Below, piece by piece: positions 15,733 through 29,245 of a stretch of DNA of 64,000 nucleotides. The notes under the pieces were generated by a model. It ran no database searches, was not told where the DNA came from, and saw only the letters and a list, made by a program, of their open reading frames with translations. Location of the stretch: the NCBI GenBank assembly GCA_965276825.1, contig OZ255630.1:1054001-1118000 (forward strand). The letters run 5' to 3'. The position numbers and the translations under genes were made by a program. The number at the start of each line of letters is the position of its first letter. Position 1 is the first letter of the stretch. The stretch is from G965276765 sp965276825 (lineage in GTDB: Bacteria > Actinomycetota > Acidimicrobiia > Acidimicrobiales > Palsa-688).

Positions 15733-16773
15733 GTGAGCTCCTCCTCGGCGGCGTCGTCCGCCGCCATCCGCAAGGTCGGCGTCCTCGGCGCGTCGGGCTT
15801 CGTCGGCGGCGAGCTGCTCCGTCTCCTCCACGCCCATCCGGGCTTCGAGGTGGTCGTGGCCACCGGTGACGCCAGCGCCGGCCGGGACCTCGGCGATGTG
15901 CACCCGCACCTGCGGGCCGCCTACCCGGGCCTGGTCCTGGGCGACCAGGAGCCCGGCGCAGCCGACGGCCTCGACGTGGTGTTCCTCGCGCTGCCCCATG
16001 GGGTGTCGTCGGCCCTGGTCCCCGACCTGCTCGGGCGCGGCGGCGTGGTGGTCGACCTGGCCGCCGACTTCCGGCTGCGCGACCCCGCCGCCTATCCCGT
16101 CTGGTACGGGTCGGCCCACCCCCGTCCCGAGTTCCTGGCCGACGCCGTGCACGGGATCCCCGAGCTCGCCGGTGAGCGCCTGGTCGGCGCCCGCCTGGTG
16201 GCCGCGGCCGGCTGCTACGTCACCGCGGCGGCGCTGGCCCTGGCACCCCTCGTGGCGGCGGGCGCCATCGAGCCGGCGGGGATCGTCGTCGACGCGACCA
16301 GCGGGGTCAGCGGGGCGGGGCGCAAGGCGGTGGCGGCGACGCACTTCAACACCGTCGACGAGGACTTCCGGGCCTACGGCGTCTCGACCCACCGGCACAC
16401 GCCGGAGATCGAGCAGGCGGTCGGGGCCTCGGTGCTCTTCACCCCGCACCTGGCACCGATGAACCGGGGCATCCTGGCCACCTGCTACGGCCGGGCGGTC
16501 GGCCACCCCGACCCCCTCGCCGTGCTGGCCGAGCGCTACGCCGACTCGCCCTTCGTCGTGGTGGGCCCCGAGCCGCCCTCGACCAAGGCCACCCTCGGGT
16601 CCAACACCGCGCACCTGAGCGCCACCTTCGACGAGCGCACCGGATGGGTGCTGGCCTTCGCGGCCATCGACAACCTGGTCAAGGGGGCGGCGGGCCAGGC
16701 CATCCAGTGCGCCAACGTGGCCGTCGGGCTGGCCGAGACCACGGGCCTGCCCCTGGCCGGGCTGTGGCCATGA
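15733..16773 (+). CDS. argC: N-acetyl-gamma-glutamyl-phosphate reductase
   Basis: The predicted protein has 346 residues and reduces N-acetylglutamyl phosphate to the semialdehyde with NADPH. The GASGFVGGELLRLL nucleotide loop is near residue 20, the catalytic cysteine is in AAGCYVTAAALAL, and VSTHRHTPEIEQ holds the catalytic histidine region. GTG at 15733 is preferred because it follows the operator and -10 directly. It is first in argC-argB-argD-argF-argR-argG-argH; its stop overlaps argB by four bases, leaving no room for argJ. Confidence 0.96.
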   Translation: MSSSSAASSAAIRKVGVLGASGFVGGELLRLLHAHPGFEVVVATGDASAGRDLGDVHPHLRAAYPGLVLGDQEPGAADGLDVVFLALPHGVSSALVPDLLGRGGVVVDLAADFRLRDPAAYPVWYGSAHPRPEFLADAVHGIPELAGERLVGARLVAAAGCYVTAAALALAPLVAAGAIEPAGIVVDATSGVSGAGRKAVAATHFNTVDEDFRAYGVSTHRHTPEIEQAVGASVLFTPHLAPMNRGILATCYGRAVGHPDPLAVLAERYADSPFVVVGPEPPSTKATLGSNTAHLSATFDERTGWVLAFAAIDNLVKGAAGQAIQCANVAVGLAETTGLPLAGLWP

Positions 16774-17693
16774 CTCGCCCCGACGGGGCGGTGACCGTGA
16801 CCACCGCACCCCGAGGCGGCCCGAGCGCGGAGGCGGCCATGCGGGCGCAGGTCCTCACCGAGGCGCTGCCGTACATCCAGGAGTTCCGCGACCGGATCGT
16901 GGTCGTGAAGTACGGGGGGAACGCCCTCGCCGGGGCGGTCGAGAGCCCCGCTGCGGCCCTGGCCTCCTTCGCGTCGGACATCGCCCTCCTGCGCTCGGTC
17001 GGGCTCAAGCCGGTCGTCGTCCACGGCGGCGGACCCCAGATCGGCGAGCTGATGGGGCGGCTCGGCAAGCAGTCCGAGTTCCGCGGCGGGCTGCGGGTGA
17101 CCGACCGCGAGACCCTCGACATCGCCCGCATGGTGCTCGTGGGCAAGGTCAATCGGGAGATCGTCGCGGCCGTCAACGTCCACGGTCCCATCGCCGTCGG
17201 CCTCTCCGGGGAGGACGCCGGCCTGCTGCGCGCTGCGCCGGAGGATCCGGCCCTCGGTTTCGTCGGGCGGGTCGAGGCGGTCAACCCCGATCTCCCACTG
17301 CGCCTGGTCGCCGAGTCACTGGTCCCGGTCGTCGCCACGATCGGCACCGACGGCACCGGGCAGGCCTACAACATCAACGCCGACGTCGCCGCCGGGGCGG
17401 TCGCCGCCGCGCTCGGGGCGACCAAGCTCGTCTACCTGACCGACGTCGAGGGGGTGCGGGCCGACCGGAGCGACCCGGCCACCCTCGCCAGGTCCCTGAC
17501 CCCCGAGGGGCTCGACGGGCTGGTCGCGTCGGGGGCGGTCGCCGACGGCATGATCCCCAAGGCGGCGTCGTGCGCGCTCGCCGTGCGCGCCGGGGTCGGG
17601 GCGGCCCACATCCTCGACGGTCGCCTGCCGCACGCGCTGCTGCTCGAGCTGTTCACCCAGGAGGGAATCGGCACCATGGTGAGCCTGTCGTGA
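16770..17693 (+). CDS. argB: Acetylglutamate kinase
   Basis: The predicted protein has 307 residues and phosphorylates N-acetylglutamate. VVVKYGGNAL and PVVVHGGGPQIGELM form the phosphate-binding region, followed by FRGGLRVTD, the central AYNINADVAAG and a C-terminal GADGMIPK-type segment (VADGMIPKAASC). ATG at 16770 gives an ATGA overlap with argC; a second ATG at 16839 (MRAQVLTEALPYI) would give the shorter conserved N terminus. Confidence 0.96.
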   Translation: MTRPDGAVTVTTAPRGGPSAEAAMRAQVLTEALPYIQEFRDRIVVVKYGGNALAGAVESPAAALASFASDIALLRSVGLKPVVVHGGGPQIGELMGRLGKQSEFRGGLRVTDRETLDIARMVLVGKVNREIVAAVNVHGPIAVGLSGEDAGLLRAAPEDPALGFVGRVEAVNPDLPLRLVAESLVPVVATIGTDGTGQAYNINADVAAGAVAAALGATKLVYLTDVEGVRADRSDPATLARSLTPEGLDGLVASGAVADGMIPKAASCALAVRAGVGAAHILDGRLPHALLLELFTQEGIGTMVSLS

Positions 17694-18859
17694 CGACCAC
17701 CGAGCCGCACCTGATGACGACCTACGCCCCGCCGCCGGTCACCTTCGTGCGGGGTCAGGGCACGTGGCTGTGGGACACGGAGGGATCGGCCTACCTCGAC
17801 TTCCTGAGCGGGATCGCGGTGACCTCCCTCGGCCACAGCCACCCGGCGGTGGCCGACGCCATCAGCGAGGCGTCGCGGACCCTCCTGCACGTCTCCAACC
17901 TGTTCGCCACGTTGCCCCAGCGCGACGTGGCCGCCACCCTCGACCGCCTGCTCGGCGGCGGGGGCAAGGTCTTCTTCACCAACAGCGGCGCCGAGGCCAA
18001 CGAGTGCGCCATCAAGCTGGCCCGCAAGTGGGGCGGCCACGGCCGCTTCGGCGTGGTGAGCGCCTACGGCTCGTTCCACGGCCGCACCCTCGCCACCCTC
18101 CACGCCACGGGCCAGCCCTCCAAGCACGAGGCCTTCCAACCGCTGCCCGAGGGGTTCCGCCACGTCGCCTACCAGGACGCCGCCGCCCTCGACGCGGCCA
18201 TCGACGAGAGCGTCGCCGCCGTCCTCCTCGAGACCGTCCAGGGCGAGGGTGGCGTCCACCCCGGTGGCGCCGGGTACTTCGCCGATGTGCGGCGGATCTG
18301 CGACGAGCGGGGCGTGCTGCTCATCTGCGACGAGGTGCAGACCGGCCTCGGGCGGACCGGGCGGTGGTGGGGCTTCGAGCACTACGGCATCCGTCCCGAT
18401 GTGGTGACGGTGGCCAAGGCCCTCGGCAACGGCATGCCCATCGGCGCCTGCTGGGCGAGGGCCGACGTGGCCTCGGCGTTCGTGCCCGGCGACCACGGCA
18501 CGACCTTCGGAGGCCAGCCGCTCGCCGCCTCCGCGGCGCGCGCCGTGCTGGCGGTGATGGAGGCCGAGGACGCGCCGGGCCGGGCGGCCGCCGCCGGGGC
18601 CAGGCTGCGCGACCGCCTGGTCGCCCTCGACGGGGTGGACGAGGTCCGCGGCGCCGGGCTCCTCCTCGGTGCCCGCCTCCGCGCCGGGTCGAGCGCCGCG
18701 GCGGTCACCGCCGCCGCCCTCGGGCTCGGTCTGGTGGTCAACGCGGTGAGCGCGGACACCGTCCGCTTCGCTCCACCGCTGCTCGTGAGCGACCCCGAGA
18801 TCGACCTGGCCGTCGCCCGCTTCGAGCGGGCGGTCGAGCGGGCCGCGGCCTCCGTCTGA
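17690..18859 (+). CDS. argD: Acetylornithine aminotransferase
   Basis: The predicted protein has 389 residues and is a PLP-dependent class III aminotransferase making N-acetylornithine. Signatures are FFTNSGAEANECAIKLARK for phosphate binding, ICDEVQTGLGRTG with the PLP-interacting Asp, and VTVAKALGNGMPIG with the Schiff-base lysine. GTG at 17690 overlaps the argB stop (GTGA); ATG 17714 is an alternative. Its TGA shares one base with the argF ATG. Confidence 0.96.
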   Translation: MTTTEPHLMTTYAPPPVTFVRGQGTWLWDTEGSAYLDFLSGIAVTSLGHSHPAVADAISEASRTLLHVSNLFATLPQRDVAATLDRLLGGGGKVFFTNSGAEANECAIKLARKWGGHGRFGVVSAYGSFHGRTLATLHATGQPSKHEAFQPLPEGFRHVAYQDAAALDAAIDESVAAVLLETVQGEGGVHPGGAGYFADVRRICDERGVLLICDEVQTGLGRTGRWWGFEHYGIRPDVVTVAKALGNGMPIGACWARADVASAFVPGDHGTTFGGQPLAASAARAVLAVMEAEDAPGRAAAAGARLRDRLVALDGVDEVRGAGLLLGARLRAGSSAAAVTAAALGLGLVVNAVSADTVRFAPPLLVSDPEIDLAVARFERAVERAAASV

Positions 18860-19752
18860 TGCGCCACGTCCTCGACGTCGACGACCTCACCCCGACCGAG
18901 ATCGCCGACGTGCTCGACCTGGCCGAGATCGCCGATCCGCCCCAGGTCCTGGCCGGGCGGGGGGTGGCCCTCATCTTCGAGAAGCCCTCCAACCGGACCC
19001 GCAACGCCACCGAGATGGCCGCGGTCGCCCTCGGCGCCCATCCCGTGAGCATGCAGGGAGACGAGGTCGGCCTGCGCCGCCGCGAGCCGGCCGCCGACGT
19101 GGTGCGGGTGCTGGCCAGGTACCACACCGTGATCGGGGCGAGGGTCCACGACCACGGCCTCCTCGAGGAGATGACCGGGCCCGACGTGGTGCCCGTCGTC
19201 AACCTCCTCTCCGACCGGGCCCACCCCTGCCAGGCCTTCGCCGACCTGCTCACCCTCCGCCAGCACTTCGGCTCCCTCGCCGGGCTGACCGTGGCCTGGG
19301 TCGGCGACGGCAACAACGTGGCCCGCAGCCTGGTGCTCGCCGCGGCCGGGGCCGGTGTGGCCGTGCGCGTGGCCACGCCGCCAGGTCACCGACTCGACCC
19401 GGTGGCGGTCGACGCGGCGCGCGCCGTGGGCGGCGAGGTGGTCGAGACCGATCACCCGGGCGAGGCCGTCGCCGGCGCCGATGCCGTGTGCACGGACGTC
19501 TGGGTCTCGATGGGTCAGGAGGCCGAGCAGCACCAGCGCGCCGACGCCTTCGCCGGCTTCGGGGTGGACGCTCCGCTGATGGCGACCGCCACTCCGGGGG
19601 CCGTCTTTCTCCACTGCCTGCCGGCGCACCGCGGCCTCGAGGTGGCCGCCGAGGTGATCGACGGCCCGGCCAGCCTGGTCTGGGAGCAGGCCGGCAACCG
19701 CATGCACGCCATGCGCGGCCTGCTCCTGTGGCTCGAAGGCGTGCGGCCGTGA
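18859..19752 (+). CDS. argF: Ornithine carbamoyltransferase with SNRTR in place of STRTR
   Basis: The predicted protein has 297 residues and makes citrulline from ornithine and carbamoyl phosphate. HPCQAFADLLT and FLHCLPAHRG are the standard carbamoyl-phosphate and ornithine motifs. The phosphate loop reads FEKPSNRTRNATEMA (S44-N45-R46-T47-R48), where most family members have STRTR. The following QGDEVGLRRREPAADVVRVLARY also departs from the usual text. I recall similar variants in other actinobacteria, so this is probably a functional subfamily rather than a damaged gene. Operon position supports a role in arginine synthesis. Confidence 0.93.
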   Translation: MRHVLDVDDLTPTEIADVLDLAEIADPPQVLAGRGVALIFEKPSNRTRNATEMAAVALGAHPVSMQGDEVGLRRREPAADVVRVLARYHTVIGARVHDHGLLEEMTGPDVVPVVNLLSDRAHPCQAFADLLTLRQHFGSLAGLTVAWVGDGNNVARSLVLAAAGAGVAVRVATPPGHRLDPVAVDAARAVGGEVVETDHPGEAVAGADAVCTDVWVSMGQEAEQHQRADAFAGFGVDAPLMATATPGAVFLHCLPAHRGLEVAAEVIDGPASLVWEQAGNRMHAMRGLLLWLEGVRP

Positions 19753-19780
19753 AGTCGCCCAGCGCCGGGAGGGGCCGGCC

Positions 19781-20248
19781 GTGAAGCTGAGCAAGGCGGC
19801 CAGGCAGCACCGCATCGGGCTGATCCTGGAGGCCCAGCCGGTGACCAGCCAGGGCCAGCTGGTGGAGCTGCTGGCGGCGGCCGACGTCGAGGCCACCCAG
19901 GCGACGGTGTCACGGGATCTCGAGGAGATCGGCGCGGTCAAGGTCCGCATCGCCGGCGGGGACTCGGTCTACGCCGTGCCGGAGCTGCCCAAGGACCGGG
20001 TGGTGCCGAGCGACCACCTGCGCCGGGTGCTCGGCGACTGGGTCGTCGACGTCGCCTCTTCGGGCAACCTGGTGGTCGTGCGCACGCCACCGGGATCGGC
20101 GCACGTGGTCGCCTCGGCCCTCGACCGGGCCGCCCTGCCCGACATCATCGGGACCGTCGCCGGCGACGACACCATCGTGGTCATCGCCACGGAGGTGGCC
20201 GGCGGGGGAGCGCTCCAGCGCCACCTCAGCGAGCTCAGCGGCCTGTGA
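19781..20248 (+). CDS. argR: Arginine repressor
   Basis: The predicted protein has 155 residues. The N-terminal winged helix (ARQHRIGLILEAQPVTSQGQ, then EATQATVSRDLEEIGAVKV) is followed by the hexamerisation and arginine-binding domain with SSGNLVVVRTPPGSAHVV and IIGTVAGDDTIVVI. In the family, arginine binding promotes DNA binding at ARG boxes; a box-like palindrome precedes argC. The GTG at 19781 follows a GGGAGGGG Shine-Dalgarno. Its place inside the operon implies autoregulation. Confidence 0.96.
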   Translation: MKLSKAARQHRIGLILEAQPVTSQGQLVELLAAADVEATQATVSRDLEEIGAVKVRIAGGDSVYAVPELPKDRVVPSDHLRRVLGDWVVDVASSGNLVVVRTPPGSAHVVASALDRAALPDIIGTVAGDDTIVVIATEVAGGGALQRHLSELSGL

Positions 20249-20296
20249 GGAGCACCCGACCCATCATGGCGAACACCCAGCGAAGGAGACCCTGAC

Positions 20297-21508
20297 GTGG
20301 CGAAGCGAGTCGTGCTGGCCTACAGCGGAGGCCTCGACACCTCCGTGGCCGTGCGCTGGATGACCGAGGAGCTGGGGGTCGAGGTCATCGCGCTGGCCGC
20401 CGACCTCGGCCAGGGCGGCGACTTCGACGCCATAACGGAGCGCGCCAGGGCGGCCGGGGCCGTGGAGGCGCTGGTGGTCGACGCCAAGGCGGAGTTCGCC
20501 GACGACTTCGTGGCGCCCGCCCTCAGGGCCAACGCCAAGTACGAGGGCAAGTACCCGTTGATCTCCTCGCTGTCGCGCCCGGTCATCGCCCGCCACCTCG
20601 TCGCCGCGGCCAGGACCTTCGGGGCCGGTGCCATCGCCCACGGCTGCACCGGCAAGGGCAACGACCAGGTGCGGTTCGAGGTGTCGGCGCGCGCCCTCAA
20701 CCCCGACCTCGAGGTCATCGCGCCGGTCCGCACCTGGGGCCTGACCCGCGAGCAGTCCATCGAGTACGCGGCCCGCTGGGACATCCCCATCACCGTGACC
20801 AAGGCCAGCCCCTACTCCGTCGACCAGAACCTCTGGGGTCGCACGGTCGAGTGCGGGATCCTCGAGGACCCGTGGGCGCAGCCGCCCGAGGAGGTCTACG
20901 AGCTCACCACCCCGACGGCCAGCGAGCCCACCGAGCTGGTGATCAGCTTCGAGCGGGGGCTCCCCGTCGCCATCGACGGGCGCGCCCTACCGCTCCACGA
21001 CCTGATCGGCGAGGTGGACCGGATCGTCGGCAGCTACGGGTGGGGCCGCATCGACATGGTCGAGAACCGGCGGGTCGGGATCAAGAGCCGGGAGATCTAC
21101 GAGTGCCCCGGCGCGCTGGCGCTGCTCATGGCCCACGCCGACCTCGAGGATCTGACCCTCGAGCGCGACCTGGCCCACGAGAAGGCCAGGCTCGAGCCCC
21201 GCTACGCCGACCTGGTCTACGACGGGCTGTGGTACTCGCCGCTGAAGCAGGCCATCGACGCCTTCGTCGACGCCAGCCAGGAGTTCGTCACCGGGGACGT
21301 GCGGCTGCGCTGCGAGCTGCCGGGCCGGTGCATCGTCGCGGGCCGGCGCAGTGACGTCGGGCTCTACGACTACGCCCTGGCCACCTACGAGGCGGCCGAC
21401 CGCTTCCGCCACGAGGACGCCGCCGGCTTCGTGCGCCTCTGGGGTCTCGGCGTGGCCACCTGGGCGGCCAGGCAGGTCAACCGCAACGACGGCGCGAGCA
21501 CGTCGTGA
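20297..21508 (+). CDS. argG: Argininosuccinate synthase
   Basis: The predicted protein has 403 residues and joins citrulline to aspartate using ATP. The N-terminal P-loop VVLAYSGGLDTSVAVRWM, GKGNDQVRFEV and the SPYSVDQNLWGRTVECGILEDP segment are diagnostic. GTG at 20297 follows GAAGGAG. It lies 48 bases after argR and overlaps argH by four bases. Confidence 0.97.
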   Translation: MAKRVVLAYSGGLDTSVAVRWMTEELGVEVIALAADLGQGGDFDAITERARAAGAVEALVVDAKAEFADDFVAPALRANAKYEGKYPLISSLSRPVIARHLVAAARTFGAGAIAHGCTGKGNDQVRFEVSARALNPDLEVIAPVRTWGLTREQSIEYAARWDIPITVTKASPYSVDQNLWGRTVECGILEDPWAQPPEEVYELTTPTASEPTELVISFERGLPVAIDGRALPLHDLIGEVDRIVGSYGWGRIDMVENRRVGIKSREIYECPGALALLMAHADLEDLTLERDLAHEKARLEPRYADLVYDGLWYSPLKQAIDAFVDASQEFVTGDVRLRCELPGRCIVAGRRSDVGLYDYALATYEAADRFRHEDAAGFVRLWGLGVATWAARQVNRNDGASTS

Positions 21509-22887
21509 CCCTCTGGCACGGCCGCTTCGGCGACGGCACCCCGGCCGCCGAGCTGCTGGCCTACACCGTCAGCCTGCCCTTCGACCGGCGTCTGGCGGTC
21601 GACGACCTGGCCGGCTCGAGGGCGCACGTGCGCGGCCTGGTGCGCGGCGGGATGTTGAGCGACGACGACGCCGGGATCCTGCTGTTCGCCCTCGACCGGA
21701 TCGGCGGGGAGCTGGCCGACGGCAGCTTCGCGTTCGCCCCCGACGACGAGGACGTGCACACCGCGATCGAGCGGCGCGCCACCGAGCTCGCCGGCGATGT
21801 CGGCGCCCGGCTGCACACCGGCCGGAGTCGCAACGACCAGGTGGCCACCGACCTGCGGCTGTTCGCCAAGCGGGAGCTGCAGGACATGGCCAGGCGCCTG
21901 GTCGGCCTGCAGGAGGTGCTCCTCACCCGGGCCAGGGAGGCGGGGGACGCCTATCTGCCGGGCTACACCCACCTGCAGCGGGCCCAGCCGGTGCTGCTGG
22001 CCCACCATCTGCTCGCCCACGGCTGGGCGTTCGCCCGCGACGTGTCCCGCTTGGCCGACACCCGCAGGCGCCTCGACGTGTCGCCGCTCGGCGCAGGCGC
22101 GCTGGCCGGGTCCTCGCTCGCGCTCGACCCCCAGGCCACCGCGGCGGACCTCGGTTTCGCCGCCACGTTCGACAACTCCATCGACGCCGTGTCCGATCGC
22201 GACTTCGTCGCCGAGGCGGTCTTCGACCTGGCCCTCGTGGCCATCCACCTGTCTCGCATCGGCGAGGAGATGGTGCTCTGGTCGAGTGAGGAGTGGGGCT
22301 TCGCCGTGCTCGACGACGCCTACGCGACGGGCTCGTCGATGCTCCCGCAGAAGAAGAACCCCGACGTCGCCGAGCTGGCGAGGGGCAAGGCCGGCCGGGT
22401 GATCGGCGACCTGACCGGCCTGCTCGCCACCCTCAAGGGGCTGCCCCTGTCGTACAACCGGGACCTGCAGGAGGACAAGGAGCCGCTGTTCGACGCGCTC
22501 GACCAGGTGGCGCACGGCGTCGCCGCCGTGACCGGTCTGCTGGCGACGGTCGGCTTCGACACCGACCGGATGCGCACCGCGGCCGACAGCCCCACATCGG
22601 CAGCGGTCGACCTGGCCGAGTGGCTGGTCGAGCGGGGCACCCCGTTCCGTCAGGCCCACGTGGTCGTCGGGGCCATGGTCCGCGACTCGCTGCAGCGCCA
22701 CGTGCCCCTCGCCGAGCTGGTCGAGGCCCACCCGGCCCTCGGTCCCGAAGCCGTCGGCCTCCTCGTCCCCGGCGTGGCCGTGACCCGGAGGACCACGAGG
22801 GGCGGCGCCGGCCCTGGGCCGGTGCGCGAGCAGATGGAGGCCTTCGCCCGCCGGGTGGCAGCCGACCGACGCGCCTTCGAGGCGTGA
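21505..22887 (+). CDS. argH: Argininosuccinate lyase
   Basis: The predicted protein has 460 residues and splits argininosuccinate to arginine and fumarate. It opens LWHGRFGDGTPAAELLAYTV and carries AGDVGARLHTGRSRNDQVATDLRL, GYTHLQRAQPVLLAHHLLAH and the fumarase/lyase signature GSSMLPQKKNPDVAELARGKAGR (shown here in part). The GTG at 21505 overlaps argG, and the TGA overlaps the GTG of the next gene. Confidence 0.97.
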   Translation: MTLWHGRFGDGTPAAELLAYTVSLPFDRRLAVDDLAGSRAHVRGLVRGGMLSDDDAGILLFALDRIGGELADGSFAFAPDDEDVHTAIERRATELAGDVGARLHTGRSRNDQVATDLRLFAKRELQDMARRLVGLQEVLLTRAREAGDAYLPGYTHLQRAQPVLLAHHLLAHGWAFARDVSRLADTRRRLDVSPLGAGALAGSSLALDPQATAADLGFAATFDNSIDAVSDRDFVAEAVFDLALVAIHLSRIGEEMVLWSSEEWGFAVLDDAYATGSSMLPQKKNPDVAELARGKAGRVIGDLTGLLATLKGLPLSYNRDLQEDKEPLFDALDQVAHGVAAVTGLLATVGFDTDRMRTAADSPTSAAVDLAEWLVERGTPFRQAHVVVGAMVRDSLQRHVPLAELVEAHPALGPEAVGLLVPGVAVTRRTTRGGAGPGPVREQMEAFARRVAADRRAFEA

Positions 22888-23576
22888 GCGCCAGCCACGT
22901 CGGAAGGGCCAGGGAGCAGCCGAACCCCGCCCCGGCGCCACCGGCGGGCGGGGCCGACCCCTCCCGGGCGCCGTTGATCCCGGCGGCGGCGCTCGCCGCC
23001 CACCCGGTGGAGGTGGCCAGGCTCCTGATCGGCAAGCTCCTCGTGCGCGACGACGGCCGGGCGGGGCGGGTCGTGGAGGCCGAGGCCTACGCGGGGCCCG
23101 ACGACCCGGCCAGCCACGCCTTCCCGGCCCCCACGGCGCGCTCCGCGATCATGGCCGGAGCGCCCGGGATGCTCTACGTGTACTTCAGCTACGGCGTGCA
23201 CTGGTGCGCCAACGTGGTCTGCGGGCCGCCCGGGGTGGCCGCGGCGGTGCTCCTGCGCGCGCTCGAGCCGGTCGCCGGGCTCGACGTGATGCGCTCGGCG
23301 CGCTGGCGCGCCCAGCGCCGGCAGGTCGACCGGGACCTGTGCCGTGGCCCTGGTCGCCTCTGCCAGGCCATGGGGATCGACGCCACGCTCGCCGGGACCG
23401 CCCTCGTCGGCGCGGAGCCCGGACCGCTGAGCCTGCGCGACGACGCCACCCCGCCGCCCCTGGTGGTGGCCACACCGAGGATCGGGATCCGCCGGGCGGC
23501 CGAGCGCCCGTGGCGGATGGTGGCCGCCCACAGCACCTGGACATCCCGTGCCCCCGTGCCCCATCCCCCCGGGTGA
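22884..23576 (+). CDS. mpg: 3-methyladenine DNA glycosylase (AAG/MPG family)
   Basis: The predicted protein has 230 residues and excises alkylated or deaminated purines. After a Pro/Ala-rich N-terminal 35 residues it shows LLIGKLLV, VVEAEAYAGPDDPASHAF with the catalytic glutamate, PGMLYVYFSYGVHWCANVVC and GPGRLCQAMGI, all family hallmarks. GTG at 22884 forms a GTGA overlap with argH; an internal start nearer LIPAAALAAHP would also give a complete domain. Mpg downstream of the arg region is a conserved actinobacterial neighbourhood. Confidence 0.93.
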   Translation: MSASHVGRAREQPNPAPAPPAGGADPSRAPLIPAAALAAHPVEVARLLIGKLLVRDDGRAGRVVEAEAYAGPDDPASHAFPAPTARSAIMAGAPGMLYVYFSYGVHWCANVVCGPPGVAAAVLLRALEPVAGLDVMRSARWRAQRRQVDRDLCRGPGRLCQAMGIDATLAGTALVGAEPGPLSLRDDATPPPLVVATPRIGIRRAAERPWRMVAAHSTWTSRAPVPHPPG

Positions 23577-23625
23577 GCGCGCCCCGCCGACCGCCCTGAC
23601 GGCGGGCGCCTGGTCGACCTGGGAC

Positions 23626-23731
23626 TTGCGCCCCCACCGGGAGCCGCTAGCATCTCCTCCGCTCACCGACGCCCCCACCGACCCCGGCTGCGGCCCCACC
23701 GCTTGACACACCGGACCCGGTGAGGTACGTT
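23626..23731 (+). promoter_or_regulatory. Tandem rRNA promoters P1 and P2
   Basis: P2 is near consensus: TTGACA (23703-23708), 17 bases, TACGTT (23726-23731). Its spacer contains the palindrome CACCGG-AC-CCGGTG (23709-23722). P1 is weaker: TTGCGC (23626-23631), 16 bases, TAGCAT (23648-23653). Both lie 340-450 bases before 16S, with no gene in 23577-24075. That stretch holds only leader RNA with hairpins (for example 23747-23759). Confidence 0.8.
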
Positions 23732-23874
23732 CAGAAGCCGCCCCAAAAGCGCCCGGTCACCGGGTCGCTGAGGGGCGCCAGGGACCACCGCCGAGATGAT
23801 CGGCGAGTGTCCCGTCGATACCAGGCGGTACCGCACCACTGCAGCTCTCCGAGCCGCACGTGCCATCGCCGCTG

Positions 23875-23898
23875 TGCTCCTTGAAAACGGAACAGAGG
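23875..23898 (+). promoter_or_regulatory. boxA and 5' strand of the 16S processing stem
   Basis: TGCTCCTTGAAAAC resembles the boxA antitermination element bound by NusB-S10. The whole 24-base segment is complementary to 25760-25783 in the 16S-23S spacer, with two mismatched positions, so the leader and spacer can form a long duplex around 16S for RNase III-type cleavage. Confidence 0.8.
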
Positions 23899-24075
23899 AA
23901 GTCAAAAGCTAGTGCGGGCATGCCGGCGCTGCAGTCTGGGCACCGATGCATGTCAACCTCGCAGTAAGCATTAGACGGACAACAAATCCGTCTTGTGCCA
24001 GTTGGCTGTCACCTTCAGGGGTGCAGTCGACTCTCCAGATCTCGATGCCACCTTCGGGTGGTGTCGGTAGAGATC

Positions 24076-28975
<4,900 letters not shown>

Positions 28976-28984
28976 TCGACATGT

Positions 28985-29001
28985 TCGTGCTCGCTATGGA
29001 A
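28985..29001 (+). promoter_or_regulatory. 3' strand of the 23S processing stem
   Basis: This is a perfect 17-base complement of 25890-25906, starting nine bases after the end of 23S. It lies in the 83-base 23S-5S spacer, which contains no gene. Confidence 0.88.
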
Positions 29002-29058
29002 CGCTCACAGGGGAGCGCGCCGCCGGTATCCGGTGGTGCGGCACCCGTGGTGCACGGT

Positions 29059-29176
<118 letters not shown>

Positions 29177-29192
29177 TATCTCGAAAGACGTT

Positions 29193-29224
29193 GGCCCCCG
29201 CTCCGGCGGGGGCCTTCGTCGCGT
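29193..29224 (+). terminator. Intrinsic terminator of the rRNA operon
   Basis: A perfect 9-bp stem, GGCCCCCGC-TCCG-GCGGGGGCC (29193-29214), lies 16 bases after 5S. It is followed by a modest TTCGTCG tail rather than a full U-tract, as is common in high-GC genomes. Confidence 0.8.
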
Positions 29225-29245
29225 CTCCGGTAGCATCGCCCGGCC

